This document shows, piece after piece, positions 1-8,077 of a stretch of DNA of 64,000 bases. The translations under genes were made by a program, and so were the position numbers. The stretch is from Bradyrhizobium sp. CER78 (GTDB lineage: Bacteria > Pseudomonadota > Alphaproteobacteria > Rhizobiales > Xanthobacteraceae), in NCBI RefSeq assembly GCF_029846235.1, contig NZ_JARVWP010000018.1, positions 97,032 to 161,031 on the forward strand, read 5' to 3'. Each line of letters opens with the position of its first letter. Within the stretch, counting starts at the first letter, position 1. Under the pieces are notes generated by a model that made no database searches, was not told where the DNA came from, and worked only from the letters and a program-made list of their open reading frames with translations.

Positions 1-60
1 CCTGTTCTGGCATGGCTAGGCTCCAGAGCTGGGCAGTACGCACGATACAGGTAGCGATCG

Positions 61-480
61 CTACGCACGCGATTTCAGAAGGTCCCGAATCTCGGTGAGC
101 AGTTCCTGCTCTTTGGTCGGCTTCGGCGGCTCGGCTGGCGCCGCGGGTGCTTCGCGCTTGAGCTGGTTCATGAGGCGCACCACGATGAACAGCACGAAGG
201 CGACGATCAGGAAGTTCAGCGTCAGGGTCAGGAAGTTGCCCCAGGCCAGCACCGCGCCCTGCTTCTTGGCATCGGCCAGGTTCGTTGCCGTCACCGACTT
301 CGACAACGCGGTAAAATGGTTGGAGAAGTCGAGGCCACCGCTCATCGCGCCGATGATCGGCATGATGATATCTGCCACCATCGACGAGACGATCGCCCCG
401 AACGCCGCGCCGATGATCACGCCGACGGCGAGATCAACGACGTTGCCCTTCATGGCGAATTCCCTGAATTCCTTCAGCAT
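61..480 (-). CDS. mscL: Large-conductance mechanosensitive channel MscL
   Basis: The 139-residue product begins MLKEFREFAMKGNVVDLAVG, the conserved amphipathic N-terminal helix and first gating helix of MscL. Two membrane segments lie at about residues 15-40 and 78-103, and the charged C-terminal helix ends EIRDLLKSRA. MscL is an inner-membrane homopentamer that opens under membrane tension during osmotic downshock. The ATG at 480 is chosen because a GGGAG ribosome site lies just upstream and family homology starts exactly there; the open frame extends further upstream without homology. The length is normal for the family. It stands alone on the minus strand at the window edge. Confidence 0.97.
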   Translation of the reverse strand: MLKEFREFAMKGNVVDLAVGVIIGAAFGAIVSSMVADIIMPIIGAMSGGLDFSNHFTALSKSVTATNLADAKKQGAVLAWGNFLTLTLNFLIVAFVLFIVVRLMNQLKREAPAAPAEPPKPTKEQELLTEIRDLLKSRA

Positions 481-551
481 GTGATCTCCCGTTCGATAAA
501 GTGTGGGACAGCCTGGCGACTGAATCGCCGGCCGCAACAAAAGTGTGAAAA

Positions 552-866
552 TCAATGGCGATCGGCCGGCTTCGCCGGCGCCGCGACCGGCTGCATGGGA
601 GCGGCTTGCTCCCACGGCGCTGGCAGGATGACCCGTGCCGGCGGCAGGGTCTGCGAAGCGCGCTGCACATTCGCACTTGCCGGCGCACTGGCCGGCTGTG
701 GCGCGGCGCCGGAATTATCCGCGCGGGCGATGGCAATCGTGATGCCGAGCGCCAATGTTGCGAACCCAAGTCCCGTTACAAGTCCCGCTGCAAGTCTCGC
801 GCCGATCGAAGCGGCAGCGACGCCGGTCCGCGGCCTGTTCAGGATGGCAAGATGAGACGAGGTCAT
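552..866 (-). CDS. Small hypothetical membrane or secreted protein
   Basis: The 104-residue product has one hydrophobic segment at about residues 22-48 (ARLAAGLVTGLGFATLALG), followed by an Ala/Pro-rich tail. This fits an anchored or exported small protein. The start is supported by a GAGGAG ribosome site about 7 bases before the ATG. No family is recognised. It shares strand with mscL and the DUF3597 gene, but the gaps (72 and 84 bases) do not force a common operon. The frame also overlaps a GC-rich antisense ORF, so it is a moderate-confidence gene. Confidence 0.55.
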   Translation of the reverse strand: MTSSHLAILNRPRTGVAAASIGARLAAGLVTGLGFATLALGITIAIARADNSGAAPQPASAPASANVQRASQTLPPARVILPAPWEQAAPMQPVAAPAKPADRH

Positions 867-950
867 CGCAACTGCTCCTCACGCAATACACATCGTTTTC
901 GGAGCCGTGCAGGACGCGAAGGCCTTGCACGGCTCAGGGAAGGCCGGTCG

Positions 951-1367
951 TCAGGTCTTGATGTCGGCCGGCAGCTTGCCGCCATTGGCGGCGAGCTTGG
1001 CCATCACCTGCTGATGCAGCCAGACATTCATTGTGGCGGTGTTGTTGGTATCGCCGGCGTAGTGCAGCTCCTTGGCGAGCTCCTTGCGCGCCGCAAGGCT
1101 CGAGTCGAGACCGAGCGCCTTCATCAGGTCGACGATCGAGGTGCGCCAGTCGAGCTTCTCGCCGGTGGCGGCCGCCGCCCTGTCGACGATCGCCGCGACG
1201 TCGACGGTTTGCGCCGCCGGCGTGCCGGGCGCCGCGGACGCGGGAGCTGACGATGTTGATGTCGATGCCGGCGCAGCGCCGGGCGCAGCCGTCGTTGTGG
1301 TCTCAGCCGTCTTGGCCTGGGCGCCATGGCCGAAGATTGCACCCATGATGCTTCCAAAAATGCTCAT
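951..1367 (-). CDS. DUF3597 domain protein
   Basis: The 138-residue protein has the DUF3597 pattern: a short N-terminal MSIFGSIMGAIFGHG segment, an Ala/Thr/Pro-rich linker (residues 18-55), and a conserved C-terminal domain with KLDWRTSIVDLMKALGLD, SSLAARKELAKEL, and NVWLHQQVMAKLAANGG near the end. The family is widespread in alpha- and betaproteobacteria. The domain resembles small helical or LysM-associated folds, but no biochemical role is established. Length and domain order match the family. The ATG at 1367 gives the conserved N terminus. Confidence 0.85.
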   Translation of the reverse strand: MSIFGSIMGAIFGHGAQAKTAETTTTAAPGAAPASTSTSSAPASAAPGTPAAQTVDVAAIVDRAAAATGEKLDWRTSIVDLMKALGLDSSLAARKELAKELHYAGDTNNTATMNVWLHQQVMAKLAANGGKLPADIKT

Positions 1368-1649
1368 GCTCTCTCACTCCGTGCGCCCGAGACACCGTTG
1401 GTCCCGTGGCTGGTTCCGGTGACGGAGCGAACGATAGGCAGGCCATTGGCCTAGTGGAAGATGACCATCGTCACTATCGGAGTGTGGAACGGCGTGGTGC
1501 AGTCGGGGAGAGAATCGTGCGGTCAGGCATCGCACGTCGCGCGCGTTTCATCGTACGCCCCACGTGCGATGAAGTCAGCCGTCCCGGCCCGATTCGCCAG
1601 CCCCGAGAAGTCGGGACGGCTGACACCAACGCGCGTCGCGCATCTTGAG

Positions 1650-2162
1650 CTAAAGCTGGCGGCGGCGGATGGTCTGGGCGAGCTCGACGAAGCTTTCCGC
1701 GATGCCGACGCCGGTCTTGGCGCTGACCGATTTCACGCTCGACCTGCCGAGCGACTTGGCGAGCTCGGCAATCGCGCCCGCGCTGCCCGCCGCTTCCGGA
1801 AGATCGATCTTGTTCAACAGCGCCCGGTAGGGCCGGCCCGGAAAGCGCTCCTCGAAACCGCGAACCAGCTCGACCATGCGGGTCACCGTCTGCGGCCGCG
1901 TGACGTCGGAGACGATGATCGCGGCGGATGTGCCGGTGACATAGACGGTGTCGAAAATCTGCGTGCCGAAATCGCCGTCGGTATCCCACAGCACGAGGCG
2001 CATCGGATCGCTGCCGTCCGCCGGCACCACGTCGTGGCTCAGGATCTCGACGCCCAGCGTCGATTTGTACTGGCCCTCGAACCGGTTGTAGATCAGCCGA
2101 TAGAGGATCGACGTCTTGCCGACCCCCATATCACCGAGCAGCATGACTTTTGCGGTGAGCAT
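1650..2162 (-). CDS. Rab/Ras-like small GTPase
   Basis: The 170-residue protein carries all five G motifs of Ras-superfamily GTPases in order: G1 GDMGVGKTS (about residues 10-18), G2 around STLGVE, G3 WDTDGDFG (DxxG), G4 NKIDL and G5 SAK. The spacing resembles eukaryotic Rab/Ras proteins more than TrmE/Era/EngA GTPases. No C-terminal prenylation Cys or membrane segment is seen, so it should be a soluble cytoplasmic switch. It is translationally coupled to the upstream OmpA-domain gene: that gene's stop and this start share one base (TGATG). The likely partner is the cytoplasmic N-terminal region of that protein. The physiological role is unknown. Confidence 0.9.
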   Translation of the reverse strand: MLTAKVMLLGDMGVGKTSILYRLIYNRFEGQYKSTLGVEILSHDVVPADGSDPMRLVLWDTDGDFGTQIFDTVYVTGTSAAIIVSDVTRPQTVTRMVELVRGFEERFPGRPYRALLNKIDLPEAAGSAGAIAELAKSLGRSSVKSVSAKTGVGIAESFVELAQTIRRRQL

Positions 2163-3913
2163 CAGCGGGCCACTTCGCCTCGATAGACCGTCTCGAACGC
2201 GACGCGGCGGTTGCCGCCGACGGTGGCATCAAGCCGGTCGGTGATCGGCATCGTCGCGGCGCGCGACACCAGGATCAGCCGCGACGGATCGACCCCGAGC
2301 GCGGTCAGCCTGCGCTGGACCTGCTCCGCCCGCTTGCGCCCCAACGTCCTGTTGGTGCCTTCCGTGCCGCTCTGATCGGCATAGCCGACGATCCGCAGCC
2401 TGAGATCGTTGTTCGCCAGCAGTCCGGCAAGCTCGCGAAGGTGCTGTTCGGCCTGATCGTTGTCGAGGAATTCGTCTGAATTGTTGACGAAGAAGACCGC
2501 GGTCGAGGCGATGAAGCGGTCGAGCCGCGCCGCCGGGCCGTCGGCGACGGATTGCAGCTTGGCGTATTGCTCACCGAGCTTCGCGTACTGCTCGCCGAGC
2601 TTGTCGTACTGCTCGGTCAGCCCGGCATATTTCTGGTCGCCCGACTTCGCCTGTGCGTTCATCGCCTCGCGCATCTGGTCGAGACTCGCCTGCAGCCGCG
2701 TCAGGCTCTGCTGCAGGCCTGCGATGCCGGCCTGCGCTGCCACCGCCTGCTCCGGTGTGGCGACCTGCCCGATCCGGTTGACGATCTTGTAAGGTGCCGC
2801 GGCCGCAGCAAGCGCGTCGATCACCGGCGCCGTCTCCAGCTCGCCCGGTTCGATGCCCGAGACCGCCACGCTTGCCTTGCCGTGATCGAAGTCAAGCCGC
2901 AGCGGGAACGTGGCCAGCAAAGGCTGCTTTGCGGCGAGTTGCTCCAGCGCCGCATGGGTTCGCCGCTCCAACAGGCTGCGCGACACCGAGGTCGCGGCAA
3001 GCCAGAGCAACAGCGCCAACACCGCGGCGAGCACGGCGAACAGGATCACCTTGCCGCGCCGGCTTGCGATCCGCCGCGGCGCGTCGTCGGTTTCGATTGC
3101 GGCTGCGAGCGAGGCGAGCATCGGACCATCGCAATCCGCGCCGCGGTCGATGCGCTCGATCGCGTCGAAAAACAGCGAATTGATCCGGGCATTGTCGGCG
3201 GGACGCAGCGGTCCCAGGCACTCCGCCGCCAGGATAAAGCGGGGTGAGGCGCGCAGCGCGAGCTGCCGGCCACCAAAATCGAGCGTCTGCAGATTGCCTT
3301 CGCCGGCCAGTGCCTGCACGGAGAACTCGAGGATCGCCGCGACCATCGCGCTGAGCAGGTCGGCGCGTTCGTCGGCGGTCTCCTCGCGCTTCCAGTCGGC
3401 GATCAGCCGGCCGTTGCCGCGTTCGATGATCAGGAGCCGATTGATCTGCGGCGGGCGATCGGCAAGCACGAACTCGCTGATCGGACGCCCCGTTACCAGC
3501 GACTTGACGCGCCCGACCCACAGCTGCGCCGAGGTCAGGGCATTGATGCGCTGCTCGAGCGAGGCAACCAGTTCCCGGAACGCATTTGCAACCGCGGCGC
3601 TGACCAGCCGGCCGACGATCGGATAGAGCGCCTCGATCATCTGCTCGCGCGAATTCTTGATCTCGCTGCGGATCGCGGAGACCACGACCGGCGCAATCGC
3701 GGTGGCGAGCTCGCGCGGCCGATTGACCTCGGCGCGCTCCAGCGCCTCGACGAGAATGCCGGCGGTCGCCGTCTCCAGCCGATCGGCATTGCCGACGTAG
3801 CGCTGCAGCGAGTCGAGGTCAGCCTCGAGCGACGTCAGACGCGTCGCCTCGGGCTGAAACAGCAATGTCTTGAGCTGCTCGATCTCGCGATTCTGGCCGG
3901 CAGCAGCTGCCAT
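2162..3913 (-). CDS. Membrane-anchored OmpA-domain protein with longin/roadblock-like N-terminal region
   Basis: The 583 residues divide into a helical N-terminal region (1-140), an alpha/beta segment at about 150-255 (INRLLIIERGNGRLIADW, LQTLDFGGRQLALRASP) that resembles longin/roadblock sensors, one membrane helix at about 288-310, a BON-like segment at about 315-385, and a coiled coil at about 390-455 containing YDKLGEQ/YAKLGEQ/YAKL heptads. The C-terminal OmpA/MotB peptidoglycan-binding domain (about 470-583) includes GYADQSGTEGTNRTLGRKRA. I infer an inner-membrane protein with a cytoplasmic GTPase-facing sensor and a periplasmic wall-binding end. It is coupled to the GTPase gene downstream and lies 2 bases after the coiled-coil gene upstream. 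The longin/roadblock assignment is inference from pattern only. Confidence 0.85.
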   Translation of the reverse strand: MAAAAGQNREIEQLKTLLFQPEATRLTSLEADLDSLQRYVGNADRLETATAGILVEALERAEVNRPRELATAIAPVVVSAIRSEIKNSREQMIEALYPIVGRLVSAAVANAFRELVASLEQRINALTSAQLWVGRVKSLVTGRPISEFVLADRPPQINRLLIIERGNGRLIADWKREETADERADLLSAMVAAILEFSVQALAGEGNLQTLDFGGRQLALRASPRFILAAECLGPLRPADNARINSLFFDAIERIDRGADCDGPMLASLAAAIETDDAPRRIASRRGKVILFAVLAAVLALLLWLAATSVSRSLLERRTHAALEQLAAKQPLLATFPLRLDFDHGKASVAVSGIEPGELETAPVIDALAAAAAPYKIVNRIGQVATPEQAVAAQAGIAGLQQSLTRLQASLDQMREAMNAQAKSGDQKYAGLTEQYDKLGEQYAKLGEQYAKLQSVADGPAARLDRFIASTAVFFVNNSDEFLDNDQAEQHLRELAGLLANNDLRLRIVGYADQSGTEGTNRTLGRKRAEQVQRRLTALGVDPSRLILVSRAATMPITDRLDATVGGNRRVAFETVYRGEVAR

Positions 3914-3915
3914 GC

Positions 3916-4281
3916 TTATTTGCCCGTGCGGCCGGTTCCCAATCCGCTGATGACGGTGCCGAGCTGGGTGATGGCCGCGCCGACATCCTTCAGCGAGTCG
4001 AGGCGCTTCTGCTCGGTGTCGCGTTCGAGGTCGGAGAGCCTCGCCTGCAGCGCGGTGAGCTCGTTGGTGAAGTCGGCCTGCATCTGCTTCAGCGATGCCT
4101 GCATCTCCTCGCGCAGGCCCGAGAGGTTGGTCTCGAGCGAGCGTTGCGCGCCGCCGAACAGGAGGTCGCGGACCTGATCGATCGCCGCCATGCCGTGCGC
4201 GGCCGGATCCACGCCGTTGCCGGCCGCCGGAGCGTCTGCCGGTCCGTCCGTACCCTTGGTCTGGCGCTCGATACCCTTCAT
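3916..4281 (-). CDS. Small coiled-coil protein of the GTPase/OmpA operon
   Basis: The predicted 121-residue protein has a low-complexity N terminus, then a helical region with heptad-like hydrophobics (RSLETNLSGLREEMQASLKQ through LQARLSDLERDTEQKRL) and a short hydrophobic C terminus (AAITQLGTVISGLG). No signal peptide or membrane helix is evident. The ATG at 4281 is preferred because AGGA lies 7 bases upstream; ATGs at 4302 and 4338 are in frame but lack a good ribosome site. Its stop is 2 bases from the OmpA-domain start, so the three genes almost certainly form one transcript. The family is not recognised; it may be a scaffold or regulator of the GTPase. Confidence 0.75.
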   Translation of the reverse strand: MKGIERQTKGTDGPADAPAAGNGVDPAAHGMAAIDQVRDLLFGGAQRSLETNLSGLREEMQASLKQMQADFTNELTALQARLSDLERDTEQKRLDSLKDVGAAITQLGTVISGLGTGRTGK

Positions 4282-4441
4282 GGTGATTTCCTGCTTACTC
4301 ATAGCCGCGCAATCCGGACCTGCCGCTTCAAAAAGCAAATCCGAAACAACCCTATAGCCAATTTTGTGGGCGCGGCCCAGAGAAAGGCGAGCAATCTCAG
4401 CAAGATCAACCGCTTGGTTGCGCGGTTGAGGGCAATTATTT

Positions 4442-5098
4442 CTAGTAAGTTATTGCCTTTATTGCGAGTTCCGTACGGTTCTTGACCTGGCATTTCTCCA
4501 GGATGGTACTGACATAGTTCTTCACGGTGCCCTCGGCCAAATGCAGCCGCTCGCCGATCTCGGTATTGCTCTTGCCCTCGACGATCAGCGTGAGAATTTC
4601 ATTCTCCCGCGCCGTCAACCCGTCGCGAACCGGCAGCTTCGCCGAGACGCGCGGGCCGCGCAGCCGCTTGAACTCGTCGAGGATGCGCGCCGCGACACCC
4701 GGCGAAAGCCCGGACTGGCCGTTGATGACCGCGCGGATCGTCGATGCGATCTCCTCCATCCTGGCATCCTTCAGGAGATACGCCTTGGCGCCTGCGCTGA
4801 CCGCCTCGAAGATCAGGTCGTTGGTCTCGAATGTCGTCAGCACCACGATGTGGGTCTGCGGCAACTCTCGCAGAATCCGCTGGGTCGCCGCGATGCCGTC
4901 GACACGCGGCATCTGCAGGTCCATCAGGATGACGTCCGGCCGGTAGCGCCGCGCGAACTCGATGGCCTGCTCGCCATCGGCCGCGCCGGGAAGGATCTCG
5001 AAATCGTCGTTCTGCTGGGCAAGCAGTGTGGCGATACCTTCCCTGATCAGGGTCTGATCCTCTGCAATCAGCACCCGTACCTTCTCAATCCTGCTCAC
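4442..5098 (-). CDS. NarL/FixJ-family response regulator
   Basis: The 218-residue protein has an N-terminal receiver (VRVLIAEDQTLIREG; phosphoacceptor Asp in DVILMDLQMP; Thr in VVLTTFE; Lys in AYLLKDA) and a C-terminal LuxR helix-turn-helix (LTARENEILTLIVEGKSNTE, AEGTVKNYVSTILEK). It is a cytoplasmic DNA-binding regulator, almost certainly phosphorylated by the histidine kinase encoded 108 bases upstream on the same strand. The start is GTG at 5098, giving MSRIEKVRVLIAED. A repeat element lies between the kinase and this gene. The signal and targets are unknown, but a twin inverted repeat upstream of the kinase gene is a candidate binding site. Confidence 0.95.
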   Translation of the reverse strand: MSRIEKVRVLIAEDQTLIREGIATLLAQQNDDFEILPGAADGEQAIEFARRYRPDVILMDLQMPRVDGIAATQRILRELPQTHIVVLTTFETNDLIFEAVSAGAKAYLLKDARMEEIASTIRAVINGQSGLSPGVAARILDEFKRLRGPRVSAKLPVRDGLTARENEILTLIVEGKSNTEIGERLHLAEGTVKNYVSTILEKCQVKNRTELAIKAITY

Positions 5099-5141
5099 GG
5101 GCTTCCGTCATCCTCTCGAAGGTCCTGTTGTCTTGTTGGTC

Positions 5142-5185
5142 GCGTTTTCTTGACGCGAACCGGCACCCACTTCGCTCGAAAACGC
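5142..5185. repeat. Dispersed GCGTTTTC...GAAAACGC intergenic repeat, copy 1
   Basis: This 44-base element is bounded by the 8-base inverted repeat GCGTTTTC/GAAAACGC with a core CGCGAACCGGCACCCACTTC. It lies in the gap between the kinase stop and the response regulator start. Two relatives occur at 18857-18900 and 30611-30676. The element can fold into a long imperfect hairpin. Confidence 0.85.
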
Positions 5186-5206
5186 ACCGATTGCACGGCC
5201 ACGACA

Positions 5207-6277
5207 TCAATCGGCCAGCACGCCGGCAGACGCCGCCGGCGGCACCGCTACGGGGAGCGATATCCGGACCAGCGTTCCCTGTCCGGGCGCGCTCTCCACC
5301 GCGCAGCTTCCGCCGACAAGTTCAGCAAATTCGGCCATTCCGATCAATCCGAAATGTCCGGGATGCGGGATCGCGGGATCGAAGCCATGGCCGTCGTCGC
5401 GGATCTCGACGACGAGCTTGCGGCCAACCGCCGCCGGCGCCTCGAAAGCGTGAAAGGAGACACGGCGTGCCTGCGCATGGGCCTGGACGTTGCGCAGTGC
5501 CTCGCTGAGGATGCGCTGAACCGTCAATCCGCAATCGCGCAAGCCGGCACGCGCCTCTTCGTCGATCTGGATCGACACCCTGACGCCGCTGCGTGCGGCG
5601 AAGTCGCTCAGCAGTCCCTCGACATCGGGATCAAGCTTCAGATCGTCGGGCGTGCGCAGGCGATCGATCGCCTCGCGGGCGCGCGAGAGGCCACTCGCGG
5701 CGGCATCTTCCGCGGTCGCAAGGCTATCCGCCACGCGCGCGGGATCGGCCGACAGATAATGCCTGATCAGCCGTATCTGGGTCAGCAGCGCAACGATCGA
5801 ATGCACCAGCGTATCGTGCAGATCGCGCGCCAGCCGCAGCCGTGTTCGCGCCAGGGAGGCAAAGCGCACCTCGGCGCTCGCCGCCTCGAGCTGCTGCTCC
5901 ATCAGGCGACGGGCCCGGCGCTCGCTGCCGAGCAGCGTTTCCACCTGACGTCCCGCGAAGTCCGGCATGGCGATGACGAAATAGTGCGACTGCGCGCCGT
6001 TCCACAGCACGACCGCCGTCATCGGCTGCGTGATGTCAGGCGACGCGCCGCGCACGCCGGCCAGCGCGATCGTGTCCCGCTGGCCGCTCGCGAGCGCCGC
6101 CAATTCGGCTTCCATGCCGACCAGCAGCATGCACTCGCAGCAATCGACGCCGATTGCGGGAAGCCATTCGACCAGCCGGCCGATCTTCCGCTGCATGCTC
6201 CGGTCGGCACCGATGACGGCTAGGCCGATGACGTTGGCTTCCGCGGCCGCAAGCAAATCCGCGCTCAGATTGATCAT
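5207..6277 (-). CDS. NarL-type sensor histidine kinase (HisKA_3)
   Basis: The predicted 356-residue protein has an N-terminal PAS-like sensory region (NVIGLAVIGADRSMQRKIGRL), then a HisKA_3 dimerisation domain with phosphoacceptor His in ARDLHDTLVHSIVALL. A GHKL ATPase follows (N box EALRNVQAHAQ, G1 RDDGHGFDP, G2 HFGLIGMAEFAE). There are no obvious membrane helices, so it is probably a cytoplasmic sensor. Residues CCEC in the PAS region could bind metal or respond to redox, which is speculative. The open frame reaches 6571, but the ATG at 6277 begins the PAS-like homology and leaves room for the promoter and twin operator at 6342-6375. It is paired with the regulator encoded downstream. Confidence 0.9.
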   Translation of the reverse strand: MINLSADLLAAAEANVIGLAVIGADRSMQRKIGRLVEWLPAIGVDCCECMLLVGMEAELAALASGQRDTIALAGVRGASPDITQPMTAVVLWNGAQSHYFVIAMPDFAGRQVETLLGSERRARRLMEQQLEAASAEVRFASLARTRLRLARDLHDTLVHSIVALLTQIRLIRHYLSADPARVADSLATAEDAAASGLSRAREAIDRLRTPDDLKLDPDVEGLLSDFAARSGVRVSIQIDEEARAGLRDCGLTVQRILSEALRNVQAHAQARRVSFHAFEAPAAVGRKLVVEIRDDGHGFDPAIPHPGHFGLIGMAEFAELVGGSCAVESAPGQGTLVRISLPVAVPPAASAGVLAD

Positions 6278-6341
6278 GCGTTGCCCATCACTCAGCGAGC
6301 AGCCCACTCTGGCGTAAGCCGGTAGCGGCCGCAAACGAATA

Positions 6342-6375
6342 TGACTTTCGTCATAACCGATCCTGACCTTCGTCA
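6342..6375 (-). promoter_or_regulatory. Twin inverted-repeat operator candidate upstream of the kinase gene
   Basis: Two near-identical 12-base inverted repeats, TGACTTTCGTCA (6342-6353) and TGACCTTCGTCA (6364-6375), start 22 bases apart, so they lie on the same helix face. They sit 65-98 bases upstream of the kinase ATG at 6277. This layout suits cooperative binding of two dimers of a LuxR-type response regulator. Autoregulation is inference; the repeats are directly visible. Confidence 0.6.
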
Positions 6376-6527
6376 GGTGCCGCCGCCGCTCGAAATGCGG
6401 TTCTGTCCCACGGATGAGCAACAGCGCAAGCCATGATGTGCCACATGACGGCGTCCATGGCGATGCCGGCCGGTCGCCGGGCCTCGCGGAAGGTCGTCGT
6501 GCCAGTCGGCCAGGGTGTGAGCTGACA

Positions 6528-6836
6528 ATGAAGGGCGCGCCACGGAGATCGTCGGATATCGAGCTGCGCATGTTGGCGGAAGCGGAGAAGCCCGCGCGGC
6601 GCCGGCGCCTGAGCGCGACCCAGAAGGTGGCGTTGCAGGAAGCGCTCTCCGGCCGCCTTCAGCTCTACCCGCGCGGATATGCCGCGAGCAAGACCGGCCC
6701 GTTCCACTCACGACGCGCCATTCTCGGTCTGGTACGCGCCGGCCTGATGAGCCTCAGCGCGACGGCGCGCTACGCGGCCGTGACCAAGCGTGCGCGGGAC
6801 GCCTACGCAGCCCCGGCGACCAGCGAGAGCGAGTAA
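6528..6836 (+). CDS. Hypothetical basic protein
   Basis: The predicted 102-residue protein is rich in Arg and Lys at the N terminus (MKGAPRRSSDIELRML, RRRRLSATQKVALQEAL) and has two helical stretches. No membrane segment or recognised domain is visible. It reads on the plus strand, divergent from the kinase and convergent with the lyase-like gene. The ATG at 6528 is chosen; the frame is open back to 6414 but overlaps the kinase promoter region. It may be a small DNA-associated protein, but this is unproven. Confidence 0.55.
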   Translation: MKGAPRRSSDIELRMLAEAEKPARRRRLSATQKVALQEALSGRLQLYPRGYAASKTGPFHSRRAILGLVRAGLMSLSATARYAAVTKRARDAYAAPATSESE

Positions 6837-6874
6837 GCGCACGTCATCGGGCGCGGCACATCTTCCGCCGACGC

Positions 6875-7828
6875 TCAATCCGGCAAGGGCGCGCCCCAAA
6901 TTGCCGTCACGTTGCCGCCGAGCCGTGGATTATTCAAAGGCCGCCTCGCACGGAGGATCGCCGGCAAGTCCGGATTGTGAAACCGGGCGTAGTACGGCTC
7001 CATCCAGGCCAGGTCGCCCTGGAAGGTCCAAGGGAAGAGCTGCTGCGGAACCTGGGTGAGAGCGCCGAAGCTACGCTCATCCTTGACGGCGCGAACGATC
7101 ACAGCGGCGAGCCGGTGGATCGCTCCGTTATTCTCGGCATAGAGGTCGATGTTCCGCCGGCTCGCGAGTTCGGCGCAGAACACCAGCGGCGTGAGCGCAA
7201 AGTTGTGGTAGTGCAGCGCGCGCTCGCCGCGTTTCAGCTCGCGCTCCAGTTCGCCATGCGGGCCGATATCCCTGATGCCCTGACGGGCGCGAGCGATGCC
7301 GGCATCGACCAGATCACCCCGATCCGTCAGGGTGCCGATCGACATCAGATCGAGTCCGGCCCAATAGACCAGATTGTTGCCGAGGTGGTTGATGCGATCG
7401 GCATCGCGGGTTTCCTCGGCAATCCGGATCAGCCACGGCTTGATCTGCTGGAAGCGATGATCGGCCTTGATCGATGTCGCAGGGAAGCGCAGCAGCGCGA
7501 GCGCGAAATCGGTCCCGGCCCAGGAGCGTTCGAAATCGCCCTGATAGTTGGCGCCGATCGTCAGCAGGGCACTTCCCCTCGCCCAGCCCGCCAGCAGGTC
7601 CATGACGCAATCCAGATCGCGTTCATCGGCCGCCTTGTTGACCTCCGCGATGAACGCGTGCAGCGGCTTGATGGCTTCCGCGTAACCGCTCGCATCCTGG
7701 TAGAAGCCCGGCGGATCGATCGACGTCAGCGCCGGCGGCGCCTCGCACGTCCGGGCCGCTGCCGGCTGCGCGAGGCAAGCAAGAGCGATCGACACGCCGA
7801 TCGCTGCGAAACGAATGTCATGCTTCAT
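6875..7828 (-). CDS. Secreted PL5 alginate-lyase-family protein with altered active site
   Basis: The 317-residue protein has a signal peptide (residues 1-25, cleaved near QPAAA) and an all-helical PL5/AlgL-type domain. The family signature GERALHYHNFALTPLV is intact, with Arg200 and Tyr207 matching the catalytic Arg and Tyr of PL5 lyases. The other signature, normally NNHxYW, reads NNLVYW (residues 151-156), so Leu153 replaces the catalytic His. The distance from 153 to Arg200 (47 residues) equals that from the catalytic His to Arg in characterised PL5 enzymes, supporting the alignment. It is expected in the periplasm. The ATG at 7828 is preceded by GGAG. Alternative: a lyase of different substrate, or a non-catalytic polysaccharide binder. 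Confidence 0.8.
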   Translation of the reverse strand: MKHDIRFAAIGVSIALACLAQPAAARTCEAPPALTSIDPPGFYQDASGYAEAIKPLHAFIAEVNKAADERDLDCVMDLLAGWARGSALLTIGANYQGDFERSWAGTDFALALLRFPATSIKADHRFQQIKPWLIRIAEETRDADRINHLGNNLVYWAGLDLMSIGTLTDRGDLVDAGIARARQGIRDIGPHGELERELKRGERALHYHNFALTPLVFCAELASRRNIDLYAENNGAIHRLAAVIVRAVKDERSFGALTQVPQQLFPWTFQGDLAWMEPYYARFHNPDLPAILRARRPLNNPRLGGNVTAIWGAPLPD

Positions 7829-8054
7829 TGAAGGAACTCCGCGAGCCACCGCGGGAAGATACGCCCGTCGTGAGCGCCGGCGCAGTCATCGGCGACGGCG
7901 CGCAGGAAGACAACAAAATCTAAAGTGATGCGCTCGGGAAACCGGATTCAGGCGCCGTTCAGGGTTACGCCATGGTCCAGCAAGACTCGGCCGAAGCGCC
8001 GACGATCACGGCAATATGAAGCTAAGCTGCGAAGACAATCTTTACAGTTTACCT

Positions 8055-8064
8055 GCATATATGC
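8055..8064 (+). promoter_or_regulatory. Palindrome GCATATATGC upstream of the MarR gene
   Basis: A perfect 10-base palindrome ends 13 bases before the MarR ATG, in an AT-rich patch beginning TTTACAGTTTACCT at 8041. MarR proteins usually bind palindromes overlapping their own promoter, so this is a reasonable autoregulatory site. It is short and may be chance. Confidence 0.3.
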
Positions 8065-8077
8065 CATCACTACCGGC

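Noticed and set aside
4541..6223. 560-residue plus-strand frame across the regulator and kinase genes
   Set aside because: Both real genes on the minus strand have full domain motifs; the frame spans them and their gap without homology.
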